From NCBI RefSeq assembly GCF_002878395.1, contig NC_061115.1:151195034-151259033 (forward strand): 64,000 nucleotides of DNA, in the 5' to 3' direction. Position numbers and translations under genes: made by a program. This DNA comes from Capsicum annuum (lineage: Eukaryota; Streptophyta; Magnoliopsida; Solanales; Solanaceae). The notes beneath the pieces were generated by a model. That model was not told the origin of the DNA and ran no database searches. It saw only the letters and a program-made list of their open reading frames with translations. The number at the start of each line of letters is the position of its first letter. Position 1 is the first letter of the stretch. Shown here piece by piece: positions 1 to 11,345 of the stretch.

Positions 1-292
1 TAGAAAGCATAAGATGAAATCATAATAATCATAAGTAAAAACCCAAAAGTATAACTGAATTAATCAACCAAAATCAATACAAGTAAGTTCCAAGACTAAA
101 AATTCAATCTCGGAATTGAAATATGTATGTAAGTATCAAGAGTGTGTAACTTCTACTAAAAATACATAAGGGGTATTTATAGTACATAAGGAAACCCTAA
201 AACCAAAGCATAAACAAAAAAGGAGAAAAGAAGGTTGGTGGCTACATGTGGTCTCCACATGCGGCGTAGCCTTGGGCGCGCATGTGGCACAT
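1..292 (-). repeat. Ath-0: fragment of an LTR (U3 and start of R), probable 3' LTR of the outermost element
   Basis: No coding potential. On the minus strand it reads as a promoter-bearing LTR piece: a GC-rich palindromic word array (238-292, with ACATGTGG, CCACATGC and GGGCGCGC), a TATA box about 60 bases further on, then AT-rich leader. The word array resembles one at 55,205-55,295, between protease and ORF2 of Ath-0 on the same strand, which is why I assign the piece to Ath-0. The copia LTR starts at 293, so the rest of U3 should lie on the far side of Cop-1, where it is missing. The assignment is inference; it could also be the inter-ORF cassette of a related element. Confidence 0.5.
174..181 (-). 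promoter_or_regulatory. TATA box of the Ath-0 LTR fragment
   Basis: The minus strand reads TATAAATA followed by CCCC-type leader sequence, about 60 bases downstream of the palindromic array at 238-292. Spacing is like that in the other LTRs of the window. Confidence 0.5.
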
Positions 293-1057
293 TGTTGAAA
301 CCCTGGGGGGTTGCACCACATTGTAAGGGATCATGTCCCTCAAAGTCAATCATAGGCAGAAACATAGTAAATCAACTAGGAATATGATACTGTACAGGAA
401 AAGTAAAAGACAAAATATTTAAAATGGAAACCCCCTTACTAAAGGGAAGAAAAACCATCGCTTTCCCTTATAAGCTCTCAAATGGTCCACTATAATTAAA
501 CTCTTGATTGCGGACTCCAATGAACCTAACTCTAAGATTTTCCATCATGTAATAACTCTACTATAAGCTAACCTTAACAACTCTTCCAAGACTCTCTCAA
601 AACTGATTAACTTTAATAAGTATAAAACATATGCAACTCTACCTAAGCACTCTCTAAGCAAAGAAAAAAAAAAGCATTATTATTTTGGACTGAGTAAGTC
701 AGTTAAAAATCAAGCTTCACTCAAGATCACTCACTCTTTTCACTTACAAAAGAAATAAGAACATGAACAATACTTGAGAAATGTTGAAAATTGAGTTTTT
801 TTCTTTTTTTCTCTCTTTAACATTCTTTTGAATTTGCAAAAACCACTTGATAGAGAATCATTTTAATTTTATAGATGAGTGATGATTAGGGTTGAAATAC
901 CACTGGACTAGTTATCCTAAATAGTACAAGCAACATCAGAACAGTTTGTTACACAAGAAGACAAAACTGTGCAGATGCGTGCAGTTGTACTATTTCCTTA
1001 AACATTCAGGGACCTTGTCCCTTGTAGTTATCTATGCATCATAAATATGATACAACA
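293..1057 (-). repeat. Cop-1 3' LTR
   Basis: The 765-bp segment begins TGTTGAAACCC and ends ATACAACA, giving the TGTTG...CAACA ends typical of copia LTRs. A polypurine tract lies just right of 1,057 (upstream on the minus strand). The first 50 or so bases match 51,487-51,542, where the other LTR begins next to a tRNA-Met primer site. A TATA box is at 866-873. The left flanking 5-mer is CACAT (288-292). Confidence 0.8.
866..873 (-). promoter_or_regulatory. TATA box in Cop-1 LTR
   Basis: The minus strand reads TATAAAAT, about 185 bases into the LTR. It is preceded (900-1,010) by inverted-repeat words around GTACAA/TTGTAC and ACTGCACGCA/TGTGCAGT. Confidence 0.5.
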
Positions 1058-1071
1058 ATTTCCCCTTTTTT
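1058..1071 (-). other. Cop-1 polypurine tract
   Basis: The minus strand reads AAAAAAGGGGAAAT directly against the LTR start TGTTG. It would prime plus-strand DNA synthesis during reverse transcription. Its place fixes the orientation of Cop-1. Confidence 0.75.
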
Positions 1072-2246
1072 GATGATGACAAATCAGCCGCACATTCTTG
1101 AGCATCAATACACATTCATCATATTTAATCAGTGTGATTATCACTACGGAAGATGAATGTTCCCCCTATCATTTAATCATTATGCTTCCAATATCATAAA
1201 ACATAGGGACCTGGTCCCTTATTGTAAATTTCAATCAAGCTTCACTTACCCCTTATCATCATGTACCATTGGTCATTTAGTGTATTTGCATATTTTCCCT
1301 TGTCAATATGCCTCCAGACCCAAACATATGAAGTCAGTATTCCCCCTTTTGGCATCATTGAAAAGGAATAACAGTAAACTAAGATTAAAATAAGCACATG
1401 TTAGTTACCTCATGGCCACTAAGACAACACTAACATGAAGAACAGATTTAAAATAAAGGAAACAGATGAGGCATATTTGGATTGACGCATTTAATCACAA
1501 AAGGTATGGCTCGTCACATTTTTTTTTCAATTGACAACTTTTGTTCAAATAGGAGAAAATATGTGACCTTTTTAAACAAAAATTCAATAAAATTTCAAGG
1601 CACATTATTTTGGTACTAACTTGAGAGATGGGACTAGGTACCTCTCTTTTTACTAAATTATGTACTTGTGTTTGCTTCAACTGTTCTCCTCCTAAGTTGT
1701 TACCATAGGTGTATACCTACAATGGTATGGAATTGAGTTAGATTAACATGCACCTACTTTATCATGGATACCTTTCTCCTTAACATTGCTAATTTTTAGG
1801 ATTGATAATGACTCAAATATCAGATCAGCGTATTTTGATCAAGAACAATCTTAACTTGCTTTTTAGAACGGGTTTGAGGACCAGGTCCTAGTCTTTACTT
1901 CACTCATACTACCTCAAGTTCCTTCTTCTAAAATAAATTCTTTTAGGATGAGGTCCCTTGAAATAAACTATTTCAAAATGAGACACTTCCATTTCTAAGT
2001 ATCTTGAGCGAGAGAATCCAATCAGATATTCCAATATTAAGCTTAGAACACATACTATCAACAACCCATTCTTGACTGCAATCCCCTTTCTCATAGCTGG
2101 AATCATGTTCATAAGTTGGATTTGTTAACCCATTTGATTTTGAGATCCTAATAGGAGGACAATGGTGTGATCAAATCCTTCTTGGCCGATTTAGGTATTG
2201 ATAGCTTCTTCTTCACAATATCCAAAGGCTTGAAACCCTTAGGATG
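1072..2246 (-). other. Cop-1 non-coding 3' internal region
   Basis: No open frame of note on either strand and no integrase or reverse transcriptase motif. It contains several copies of a short palindrome-like word of the form GGGACC-NN-GTCCC (for example near 1,206, 1,625 and 1,877), also seen in the LTR (near 332 and 1,010) and in the gag part (near 2,523). Confidence 0.5.
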
Positions 2247-2922
2247 TTATTTCCCTTGCTTAACATCTCTAGAACCATTTACTTTAGCTCTAAGACATCT
2301 TTGACAATTTTCCTCCAAGTGCCCATCTCTTCCACAATAAGTACATAGAGGTTTGTGATCTTTGTTTCTATTATTAGGAGCATCCTTTCCCTGAGACCTA
2401 GTGGGTTGGAATTCTTCTTTATAACCAAGCTCCTTGCCATTATTTACACCTTGACTAGTCAATTATAAAAGATCTGTGAAGGTTCAGTTCACTTAAGAGA
2501 TTTGTTAATCTCCTCTTTTAAACGGACCAAGTCCCTTTCTAACTCTTCATTCTTGTAGAGTGCAGACATAAAGTGTTTTTGAGAACCCCTCAACCTTTAC
2601 TCAAGATAAATTTAAAGCCTTGATGCTTCTTTCTTCTACTTTTCATCTACCTCATTTACTTTCTTTAGATTACTCAACAAACACAGATTTTTAGATTATA
2701 TCTTTGTGAACAATTCTTCAGTTTCAGAAATTTAGAGAGTTAAAGCAATCAGTTCAAGTTCTTGATTTTCAACTTTTTCTTTCAAAGCAACTTTCTCAGC
2801 ATCCAGTTCATATACAAAGTCAATCAAGACACTAGCAAGCTTTTTTATCGTCCTAGCAAAGTATTTATCTAGGTTATCCTTAATGTCAGAAAGAGTTACC
2901 TTTTTTTCTTCTTCATCTTCTT
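2247..2922 (-). pseudogene. Cop-1 gag, C-terminal half (coiled coil plus CCHC zinc knuckle), broken
   Basis: On the minus strand from 2,922 the frame first gives an acidic and lysine-rich stretch with the KVTLSDIK-type motif seen in plant copia gag, then a heptad-like coiled coil rich in E, K and L (motif ALYKNEELERDL near 2,560), then a CCHC knuckle CTYCGRDGHLEENC at 2,304-2,345. The last open part is 2,247-2,462. Several in-frame stops interrupt it. Gag binds and packages element RNA in cytoplasmic particles; the knuckle contacts RNA. The N-terminal half, with a UBN2-type gag domain, is at 50,304-51,438 on the far side of the Ath-2 insertion, and the frame runs through the junction once the insertion and one target copy are ignored. 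No pol follows. Confidence 0.75.
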
Positions 2923-2927
2923 TGTTG
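2923..2927. repeat. Target-site duplication TGTTG, left copy (Ath-2 in Cop-1)
   Basis: TGTTG stands directly before the Ath-2 LTR (TGATAACACTC). The same five bases follow the other Ath-2 LTR at 50,299-50,303. Five bases is the usual Ty3/gypsy duplication size. Confidence 0.8.
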
Positions 2928-3946
2928 TGATAACACTCACCTATACAATTTAAATTTGTAGAGAACGGTTGTTGCTAATCGCTCAACTTATATTGAGGTT
3001 AAATACACGAGGAACAAAATTAGCTTTCTATTCCTATGGGTTTTAATAGTTACTAAAAAGATACACATAATATAGACAAAGTAAAATACATGATTTAAAA
3101 TAGTGGGTTAATTTGGAAGAAGGATTGATCAAATTATATTCAAATTAAAAAACTAAAGGCAACAATTGTGATTTAAAATTCAATATGAGAAAGATCTTCG
3201 GATTATGTCTACCTAAAGGCACGCTATGCATGGGAGCATGATGATTTGATGCAAATTCTAGTCATTAATAATATGGCAGGCTAGGTTGAAGGTCCTTGAG
3301 GCTAAATTGTCAATAAAACCCTATGAATATCACTCATTTACCTTTTCGAGTACCTAACGAGTATGTCAATTAAAACCACCTAATATCTCAATTGGGCATC
3401 CTTATTTCTAGGAAGATGCCCAAGATATATCTAACTCTCTACTCACCCTTATTTCTAAGATAGTGAAAAGATATAAAACTACATCCATTATTGTCCACTA
3501 TTGCTTTGTCACCCATATCCCTCTTTCAAGGATGATATGGGTCCCAAAGTTTCACCCACATCCCTTTTTTGAGGATGACATGAGTTTTAAAGCATTTAGG
3601 GTTTTCACCCATAAATTCATTTTGGGTATTTGGGGTTTTCACCCACAAACAACAACTAATTCAAACAAGTAATAGGTAAACCCACCATCAACAAACTAGA
3701 ATCTACGTAAATACATCACAATTTACACATAATTGCACCTTAGTTCAACATAATCCCAAGACATGAAAATTTAGCTACTCCTAAAGTTAAAGAGAAGAGA
3801 TAAAACAAAAGGTTTATTCAAGACATACATGGCAATGGGAAATAAGAGGATTCTTTAATTTAACTTCAAATTCACCAAACACAAATCGGAAAATTCATAC
3901 ACAAAAGTTTCCCCAATTAGTAGGGTTACAAATTCACCACTCATCA
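2928..3946 (-). repeat. Ath-2 3' LTR, with promoter deletion
   Basis: 1,019 bp against 1,440 bp for the partner at 48,859-50,298. On the plus strand it runs from TGATAACACTCACC to CCACTCATCA. Alignment by eye shows one large gap: the partner's segment between two AAATTC words (49,852 and 50,282), about 430 bp, is missing here. The missing part holds the word array and TATA region, so this copy has no promoter. A small hairpin (CTCAAC-TTAT-ATTGAG, 2,982-2,997) sits near the U5 end. Confidence 0.8.
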
Positions 3947-3960
3947 ACACCCCCAACTTA
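3947..3960 (-). other. Ath-2 polypurine tract
   Basis: The minus strand reads TAAGTTGGGGGTGT directly before the LTR start TGATGAGTGGTG. It defines the 3' end of the internal region. Confidence 0.7.
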
Positions 3961-5860
3961 AACCTTTGCTTGTCCTCAAGCAACACTACTTCTCACTCAA
4001 TTATATAATAGAAATTAAAGCCAATTTATATAACCCAATGATTACAATAACCTCTAACTTGATTGCTACCATAAGTGGCTCTTCAAACATGGGAAAAGCT
4101 ATTCTCACAATACCCCTCATCGTGAAATACAATTTTCTAGGATAAAAAGGACTTTAAAGAACAACAATGCAACAATCACTAATACTCTAGAAGTAACTCT
4201 CTATTAACCTCAACTCCACTATACTACTATTATCTCATCTTTTGGTAAATGAGAATATCACCTACCTAAATTTATTTACAAGCCTCCACACTAGAAGGAA
4301 AATCCCTAACCCACCAACTTATTAAATATGTAACAAGGGATTTAAGTGCAATACTCTCTCTCACACAAAGACCTAGATGCTAACAAATACCATACCATAG
4401 ATTTAACCTTATTTTCACTCACCACTAAAATGAATACACTTGGTTGGAGATCTTGAAGGGATTTTTTATCTTGTAATATAGGTTTGGGGAAGGGTAGGAT
4501 ATCATTTCAGACAAAGTGTCTACACCATCCTTGAACATATACATTACATTATTTCATCCTTCAAACTTTTAGACCATGGACCACTTCTTTTGTATTCACA
4601 CTTCACACATGCCTATTTTAGCTACCTTGACTTACCCAAATTATGGGAGCCATTCATTATTTGCTTATTTCTTTTGCAATCTATGCCTCATTCTTCTTTT
4701 ATCATTCCTTTCTTTTTCACTTTCTTAATTGCTTAGCTCATACACATCTATTTACACTTCCACGGACCCAGGGTTATCTCTTCGAAACTTACCACCTCCA
4801 AATTAGGCATTTAGCCTTAATTTTCTTATTTTTTTTAATAAGGAGAGTAGGGATTAAGAGAAGGAAAACTTTAAATGGATCAAGGCTTCCAACATGGTTG
4901 CCAAAGAACGACTTGAAGGCTCGAATTGGGTGACTATAGTACTATCCTAAGCATGAGTATGCTATTTAGGCTAAATTTGGTTCTATGTTCAAAAAGATGG
5001 CCTAGGATCATTTCACCAACCAACCATATTCAAAATAAACCTTGAGAGACTAATGGGGCAAGTTTTAGATGGTACAAGTAGGCATGAGATTTAGACCAAA
5101 AAGTTCACCACACATGGTATGCAAACTCCTCAAAGGGGCTTAATTACCCTTCCCACTAGAGACAAAATGGAGTATCTACCAATATTAAAATCCAAAGCTT
5201 TGGAGTCCTAAAAAGAGGTAAAGTATTATTACAAGGTCGCTTACATCCGTGCCCTTGATTTCAATAAATGTTTCAACAGAGAAGGGTGTTTGCATTGCAT
5301 TTGCACCACACATAATTTGCTATTTATGGCACTAAACCAAGTAAATATCTCACATTTCGGCTTTCATATGGGCAAACCATATGGCTACTCAGACTTCACC
5401 ATAGTTATAAGTGCGATCCCAAATCCAAAATACTACAGGTACTTAAATTTCCCTTACGTTTATAGCTTTGATACTATAGGTACTAAGACTTCTCCTACAT
5501 CTATGGCTCAAAGCCCAATCATGGTGATTTTTATTTAAGAATATCGTCACTCAATCCATCATATTGAAAGGCTTATTCGATATCACCATAAGCAAAATAA
5601 ATATAAAGTAAAAATCTAAAAATGAAACGAAACGACTAATCTATGAAAATATGGGAACCATCAGAGTGCTGAAATATTACAACCCAATAGAAAAAATAAA
5701 AATCATCCAAAATATCATCAAAACATCCCAAAAAATCTAAATAATGCAGGCCCAAATAAATTGAAGACAGAGATAGGCAACGCCAACTAAGAAGCTTGTA
5801 GTGTCCTTACTGCATAAACAATAAAGTAAAAAGAGAGATAAGGGTTCTCCCTGAAACCGA
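3961..5860 (-). other. Ath-2 3' non-coding region
   Basis: No credible gene. It parallels 13,271-15,180 of Ath-4 (shared phrases around AAGGGTAGGATA, GATGGCCTA.GATCATTT and GACTAATG.GG), which marks it as the long stretch between ORF2 and the polypurine tract in these elements. T- and C-rich tracts around 4,680-4,860 create apparently hydrophobic short open frames that I do not accept as genes. Confidence 0.6.
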
Positions 5861-5865
5861 ATGAA

Positions 5866-6400
5866 GAGTTGATCTATCCCTTAAACTTTGCATCATCTCT
5901 TGTATCCTCAAAACCCAACCACCCAACTGGGGCCTCATTATTACTCTCCACTATTGAAGAAGGTAGTCTATCTTGGGGTTTTAGGAGCTTTCAAAGACCC
6001 TTTACCCCCTTCTATATCTTGTTATATAACTTGTCCCTCTTTTTGTCCCTTTTAGTTATCTTGTCACAGAATCTCAAAGCTCCCTATAAGACTCTTTCAG
6101 TGATGAGTAGGTTTTCTCAATCCTAGCAATGGTGGCTTTCTGTGTGTTCTGATCCTATAAATAACTCTTAAAATCTAATTAGGCCACCAATGAATGGAGG
6201 GTGGTGGAGGGCTCTCCTGGCCTCCAAGGCAATTTAGATAATAGCTTTTTAATTGTCCTTATCTCAATAAAAATATCATTAAAGAGGCTGGTTTCCCAAT
6301 GAAGCTCATGGGATGGTTAATTGGTGGTGTTTTGACAAGAATTAAAAGTTCCCAATTTTTATCCCAAGATGATATTCAGGCTTAGATATGACAATCTTGG
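5866..6400 (-). pseudogene. Ath-2 ORF2 remnant (C-terminal coiled-coil part)
   Basis: On the minus strand, about 6,147 down to 5,866 reads as a degraded helical segment (ATIARIEKTYSSLKESY) followed by a basic stretch and an acidic, W/G-containing end, interrupted by stops. This fits the C-terminus of the ATHILA-ORF-1-like second ORF, which lies downstream of protease in these elements. Position and composition support it; the core domain is not readable here. The homologous end in Ath-4 is cut by Tek-5 at 15,181. ORF2 function is not established for this group. Confidence 0.45.
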
Positions 6401-7290
6401 GCCACTGAGCCACAATCACAGTGCCGCGACTGCGATCCAATGTTCGCAATCATGGTAACTAAGACCATGTCTGGCCAAATATTTCAATAAATCAAAATTC
6501 AAATTTAAGGGATAAATCACGTTCCAAAATAGCTATTAATCATTAAGAACATTGAACAAGGCTTCTAAGTACTGGATCATACCCCTAAAATGCAAAAATA
6601 ACTAGTTATGGACTCATTTGGGCGTATGATCGAGCAGTTGGTGTGCACAAAATATTTTACTCAATTTGAATCACAATTTTGGTACTCAAGACTTCCCTAC
6701 ATGTCTATACACCATTTCTAACAGCTAACCACCATACAAGTACAATTCAAGAAAGATTGAGCAGTGAAAGACATAGTTTTAGTCCTTCCCTATTTTATGC
6801 ATTCTATGGCCTATTTTCAAAAAATAAAGTATGAATTCAAAGAAATTAGCAAAGGAATTGATGAAAGATGGATGTTACAATGCATTTGGTCGCCCAACAT
6901 ATAACCAAGAGTGGGTACAATTTGAGAGAGAATTTGGCGAGGGAGTGTCAGCAAATGGAAGACCGATGGTCTTTTTATATAGATTTGACCGCAATCACAG
7001 TCAAGGATACACTATCATAAAATAGTAGGTGATCGTAATCACAGAGGAACAGAGCCTGCTATTACGGTAACTGAGGGTATTTTTGCACCTCTGTTTTCCC
7101 TTGTTCATCTTATTACTCCATTTTGACATATTTTCCCCTATTCAGTTCAACATGCAAAAATTTCACGATTTCCTCTTCTAAACTTAATAAAAAACACTAT
7201 AAAGTGCCACAAATGCATGGAATAATCAATGAAAAAATAAAATCTATGCTACTAAATTAAAAACAATGGATACAAGCAACTTTCATGGCA
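6401..7290 (-). promoter_or_regulatory. Ath-2 inter-ORF promoter-like cassette
   Basis: Between protease and ORF2. It has two clusters of GC-rich words (6,410-6,470 and 6,985-7,080) with CCGCGACTGCGATC, ACCGCAATCACAG and GGTAACTGAGG/GGTAACTAAGACC. The GGTAACTRAG word is also in the Ath-2 5' LTR array near 50,069 and in both Ath-4 LTRs, in the same orientation relative to the element. A TATA-like box on the minus strand (TATATAAA, 6,974-6,981) follows the second cluster. A 64-codon open frame on the plus strand (6,831-7,025) overlaps but has no recognisable feature. The promoter role is inferred. Confidence 0.45.
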
Positions 7291-7298
7291 TTTGAAGG

Positions 7299-7341
7299 TT
7301 GCCTTGCACATAGCGCCTTAGTTAACATCGTGGCACGACGT
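7299..7341 (-). other. Conserved post-protease block, Ath-2 copy
   Basis: The minus strand reads GTCGTGCCACGATGTTAACT then AAGGCGCTATGTGCAAGG and CAACC. The same block follows the protease in Ath-6 (20,103-20,165), Ath-4b (41,781-41,848), Ath-0 (55,602-55,660) and, cut short, Ath-4 (28,028-28,046). In a complete Athila element pol would follow the protease here. Confidence 0.65.
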
Positions 7342-7353
7342 CCTTTATTCTTT

Positions 7354-8011
7354 TCAAGTTGGATACCTGAGGGACCCATTATTCACTTCCACATCTTCAA
7401 CATCTACAACCCATACCATTTGAAGCTCCATGAGTTGTTTCTTTATTTTGCATATCCGAAAGGAGACTTCACCATTATGAACTCTAAACCTTATCTCCCC
7501 AAGCTCTAAATTGACAAGGTCTCTTTCGGTAGATGGTAAAGGTCGACCAAGAATAATAGAAACCTCTTGGTCCATCTTACAATAGATCATCACAAAATCC
7601 ATTGAAAGGATGAATCTATCCACTTTTACTAACACGTCGAACAAAACACCAACTAGTTTCTTGATAGACCAGTTTGCTATCAAAAGCCTCATCAAAGTTG
7701 GAGTAAGGATGCTCAATCCAACTCCAATATATTTCAAAGGTTATGAGATTAGTACTCGCACCAAGGTCACATAAAGCTTTTTCAAACTTATGAGTCCCAA
7801 TGGTGTATGGAATTATAAAAGCCCTGAAGTCCTTCTTTTCCACCATTGCACTACTCATGATAGTACTATACCCATGGGATACATCAATTGTGTCACCTTC
7901 AACAAGATTATTATTCGACATAAATTCCTTCATAATCTTATCATATCTCAAAATCTCTTGGATAGCCTCAAGTAATGGGATATTGATATAGACGTTACTA
8001 AGATTAGCCAT
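7354..8011 (-). pseudogene. Ath-2 aspartic protease (retropepsin-like), frameshifted
   Basis: Two overlapping minus-strand frames (8,011-7,616 and 7,737-7,354) together cover a retropepsin-like domain. The first has the IPYTIGTHKFEKALCDLG approach and the catalytic CDLGAS triad; the second has the later strands with VSIILGRPLPSTERDLVNLE, equivalent to the IILGRPFLATGRAL motif of Athila-type proteases. A frameshift near 7,730 separates them. The enzyme would cut the gag-pro polyprotein during particle maturation. The catalytic Asp survives here, unlike in Ath-4 and Ath-6. The frame stops at 7,354 and the conserved block follows within 15 bases, so there is no room for pol. Confidence 0.75.
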
Positions 8012-8690
8012 AAATTTCTTGAGCTTGTCACTCTCCTCTTTTCTCCTAAGCCTTTGTTAAAATGGAGGAGAAATTTTATGGAGGGCAATGTATACTTTGT
8101 TGCTCCTCATTTTTTACCACCTCACCATCAAATTCCACCTGTTCTTTTCCATCCTCTTCTTCTTGAGATTTAGGGGTTTCTTTCCTTGGCTCAACCACAA
8201 TATTTTTATTCTCATTCATGTGCTTATTTTTAGGCTCTTTTTCACTCCCACTTTCTCTCTTAACTTTGCTCAAATGATCCTTGAGGGTCTTTCCACTCCT
8301 AGTGACTATTTCTAAAACTTAAGTATTATTTTTTGGGTTCTCAATAGTGTCACTGAAAAGGCCCCCCTTTGCTCTAGCAGTTAACTGTGACGATATTTCA
8401 CCTATTTTTATTTCCAATTGCTGAATATAAGCGGAGTAGGACACAACCATTTGGTTGATTTGTGAACAGTCGCCTTTTAATTCACAGGCTATCTTGTCTG
8501 TTCCATCCACTTTCATAAAAATTCTTGCCAAGACATCTTCGATTTTGTATTTGTCAAGGTCAATGGGATTTGCATATTTTTTCTTTGCCCGATCAGGAGG
8601 AGGCACAAAATGATCATAATCTTAATCTTTGTCCCTCCATTCACGGTCTTGATCATGATCCATCCAACCTTGGTTCCTACCTTGACTTTG
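8012..8690 (-). pseudogene. Ath-2 gag C-terminal linker (coiled coil)
   Basis: The minus-strand frame 8,606-8,319 reads a helical segment with the pattern QINQMVVSYSAYIQQLEIKI and then GGLFSDTIENPKNNT, matching the linker between gag and protease in Ath-4b (40,446-40,946) and Ath-6. An acidic, lysine-rich stretch follows (8,273-8,076). The coding sequence is cut at 8,691 by the solo LTR Tek-3s and resumes at 11,562. Confidence 0.65.
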
Positions 8691-8695
8691 ATAGG
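8691..8695. repeat. Target-site duplication ATAGG, left copy (Tek-3s)
   Basis: ATAGG here and again at 11,557-11,561. Joining the flanks over one copy gives the uninterrupted phrase found in Ath-4 at 29,350-29,390. Confidence 0.85.
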
Positions 8696-8917
8696 TGTGG
8701 TATCTAAACTTTCTTTAAGTCGAGTTTCATTCTTAAGAAGAGTAAGGGTTGACTTCCCAAGTGAGAAATATTTTAAATCGTGTATAATTTCCCTAACATC
8801 GACTTTTTTTCAAGTGGAGAATTGAATAATATTCCTGTTGATACCAAATTTATCAAAAATTGATGTTAGGGTAAAAAGTTATGGACATTTTACAAAAAGT
8901 TGTCTGAACTGCCCAGG

Positions 8918-9160
8918 TGCGACGGGTAGGCTGACAGACTACCGAACTAGGGATGGACCATTTTCTATAGCCGTTTCCATAAGGCAGTAGTCCTATTTAC
9001 TGGCCAAGTACGACGGTCAGGACCGATAGACCATCGAGCTAGACATGGACCATCGCCCCAACCCATTGCGATGAGGTAGTAAGTCCTAGTTCTGGTCTAG
9101 GTGCGATGGTTAGTCTGACAGACCATCGACCCAGTGACAGACGATCGCACCCCACCAACG
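8918..9160 (+). repeat. Palindromic word array in Tek-3s U3
   Basis: Three diverged units beginning GTGCGACGG (8,917), GTACGACGG (9,006) and GTGCGATGG (9,101), each followed by a partly complementary GACCATCG or GACTACCG word (for example GCGATGGT...ACCATCG at 9,103-9,129). It ends about 70 bases before the TATA box. Confidence 0.6.
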
Positions 9161-9230
9161 TATGTCCTGTGAGTGATTTTTTGTCATTTTAGAAAGGTGT
9201 TTTGGTCTTTTCCACCCCTTTTAGCACCTA

Positions 9231-9239
9231 TTTATATTA
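9231..9239 (+). promoter_or_regulatory. TATA box of Tek-3s LTR
   Basis: TTTATATTA after the conserved TTTTGGTCTTTTCCACCCC stretch. The same pyrimidine-rich lead-in precedes the TATA of Tek-1 (59,098) and a shorter form precedes that of Tek-7 (24,152). Confidence 0.6.
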
Positions 9240-11099
9240 GATCAAGGTTTATAACTTCATTATTCATCTATAACATCAAAATCTAGGGTTTCTGTTAAGA
9301 TAAAAACCCAAGAACAAGATCAAAACCCTTCTTCAAGAAAACTCGAAAAACCAAGAATCTCTCCAAGAACCTTCAAGAAAGAGTCTCCTAAGGTATGTTA
9401 GATGTTGATTCTTGGGTTTCTGCCATCCAAGAAGTCCAAGAATTCTTTTTTAAAATTACAAAGTTTATGTATTTATGAGATTTCATGATTTATGTATATT
9501 GTTCATGATTATGTGTTGTTGAATTTTAATTCATGATTTAGACTACAGGTATTTAGAATTGATTCTAGCATGTGATTAATTGTGTGATATTCATGATAAA
9601 CCCTCTTCAAGTTGCATGTTGGTTGATGAAATCATGACACTTGGGTGTAGTATTTGTTGTATAACCAAAGCATGCTCCCCACATATTTGACAAAATGCTT
9701 ATGTAAAGGAAATAGAGTCAACATAGCATGGTTAGTAAGAAATCCCCAATTATGTATAAGTTCATGTAAGCCAATTGTCTGTTGAAAAGCCTTATTGAAT
9801 GATTTATAATATGTTGTATGCATTCCCATTCACGTGTTTTCCTTATTGAGTGAACTTTGAGATATTTGTATGCACTTTCTATACCATTACATGTTCATGA
9901 TATTCAAGTGATTGGTAAGAGTCGCATTAATTATGTTGTGAATGATAGCCTATTGTCGTGTCATATATGAGTAGTCCTATTTTATGATATTTATATTATC
10001 GAGTCTTGGGGGTATCTAATACCCAAAATTTAGCTGCTTTTCTAGATCTGAGTTAGTCTCAAGATAATATCAGTCGTGCTATGCTCAGTAGAATATAGAC
10101 AGTAATAGAACTTAAGGAAATTTAGTGATCTCAGTATAAGTGCAATCCAGTCTCAGTATCCGTCTAATTGACTTAGTATTCAGTTCCGACTTAACAGTAT
10201 TCAGAAGTAATCAATATTCAGTAGTATTCAAATTCAGCCCAGTCTAAGTTTAGTTAAGAATCAATTTAGAGTCCTTCAGTTGGGAGTAGGAACTAGCACC
10301 GAGCGAATGCAGGGATGACGACTTCCTCGTTAGAGAGGTAGAGTCATTAGTAAAAGTCCCTGAACTCCAAAACTATGTAGCCAGTGTAGGACCAGGATTC
10401 ACCTGTTAGACTAAGGCTTGACTATCATACTGCCTTAGGCTTGACTTCCTATTCAGGGTCACCTGTTAGAGAGGCTTGACCGTAGTAGAGGTCTTTACTC
10501 GTGGCACGGTATTAACACCTTTCTAGCTGGGCTTACAGGTTGGACCCTACTAGTTCAAATATGGGGCATGTTAGTTAAGTGAGAACTTCCACAGTTATAG
10601 CTCAGTCTCAGTCATCAAAGTAGCACTCAGAAATTAGGACTATTAGATACGGTCATTCAGCTCAGTGAGGTACTTAGATAGTTCCATAAATTCATAGACC
10701 ACCCGCTATAAAGGCCTAGTCTCACATGAAGTTAACTAGTATCAGTATTAATTGATTCAGAGATCGCCCGCTAAATAGGCCTGATCTCAAACTCAGATTC
10801 AATCATTCTTTATCATTATTACTAGATTTGAAGATCATCCACTAGATATGTTTGATCTCAGTTTCAATCAGTCGATATTAGTAAGCTCAGAGTTCAGTTA
10901 TCAGTAGACTTAGTTATTTAGACTCTTAGTGTTAGTAAACACAGATATCAGTATTAGTAAACTCAGTTATCAAAAGTTCAAGTATTCAAAAGGTAGTATT
11001 CAGTCCATACATGTATACTCATTCAGTACTCTCATGTTATTCAGTTAAGTTATGTTCATGCATAAGCCCTTGCATTTAGAATTACCTCATCTAGCATAC

Positions 11100-11345
11100 C
11101 AGTACATTCAAAGTACTGACACATACTTTTCTCTTGTGCTATGGTGTCTTATACCATAGGTTCAGAAGAGCAAGAGTCAGGGCACCCTTAGCAGTCCAGA
11201 CTCAGCCAACAACAATTGACTTAGCAGTGAGTCCTCATTATTCGAGGATGATCCTTATTTTATTATGGAATTAGACTTAGTTTATTTTTAGTAGACGAAA
11301 TTATTTGGGGACATGTCCCATCAACTCTATAGTTCAGACAGTTTA
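11100..11345 (+). other. Hairpin module of Tekay LTR (Tek-3s copy)
   Basis: CAGTAC-N7-GTACTG (11,100-11,118), CTATGGT-N7-ACCATAG (11,139-11,159), GTCCTC-N7-GAGGAT (11,231-11,249), then GGGACATGTCCC with partly pairing flanks (11,308-11,335). The same order occurs in all Tekay LTRs of the window. Confidence 0.6.

Larger units (their letters stand above)
293..2927 (-). mobile_element. Cop-1: left part (3' half) of a Ty1/copia-type element split by Ath-2
   Basis: Read on the minus strand this is the C-terminal half of a copia gag, a non-coding stretch, a polypurine tract and a TGTTG...CAACA LTR. The other half lies at 50,299-51,542. The break falls inside gag and is bordered on both sides by TGTTG (2,923-2,927 and 50,299-50,303). 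The element has no visible integrase, reverse transcriptase or RNase H: the zinc-knuckle end of gag is only about 1.2 kb from the polypurine tract, so Cop-1 was already a gag-only derivative. Confidence 0.8.

Noticed and set aside
4643..4933. 96-codon plus-strand frame with a hydrophobic start
   Set aside because: It lies in the T- and C-rich 3' non-coding region of Ath-2 on the opposite strand, has no counterpart in Ath-4 and no recognisable domain.
6831..7025. 64-codon plus-strand frame starting MNSKKLAKELMKDG
   Set aside because: Lies in the inter-ORF cassette of a minus-strand element and resembles no known protein; kept only as a remark.
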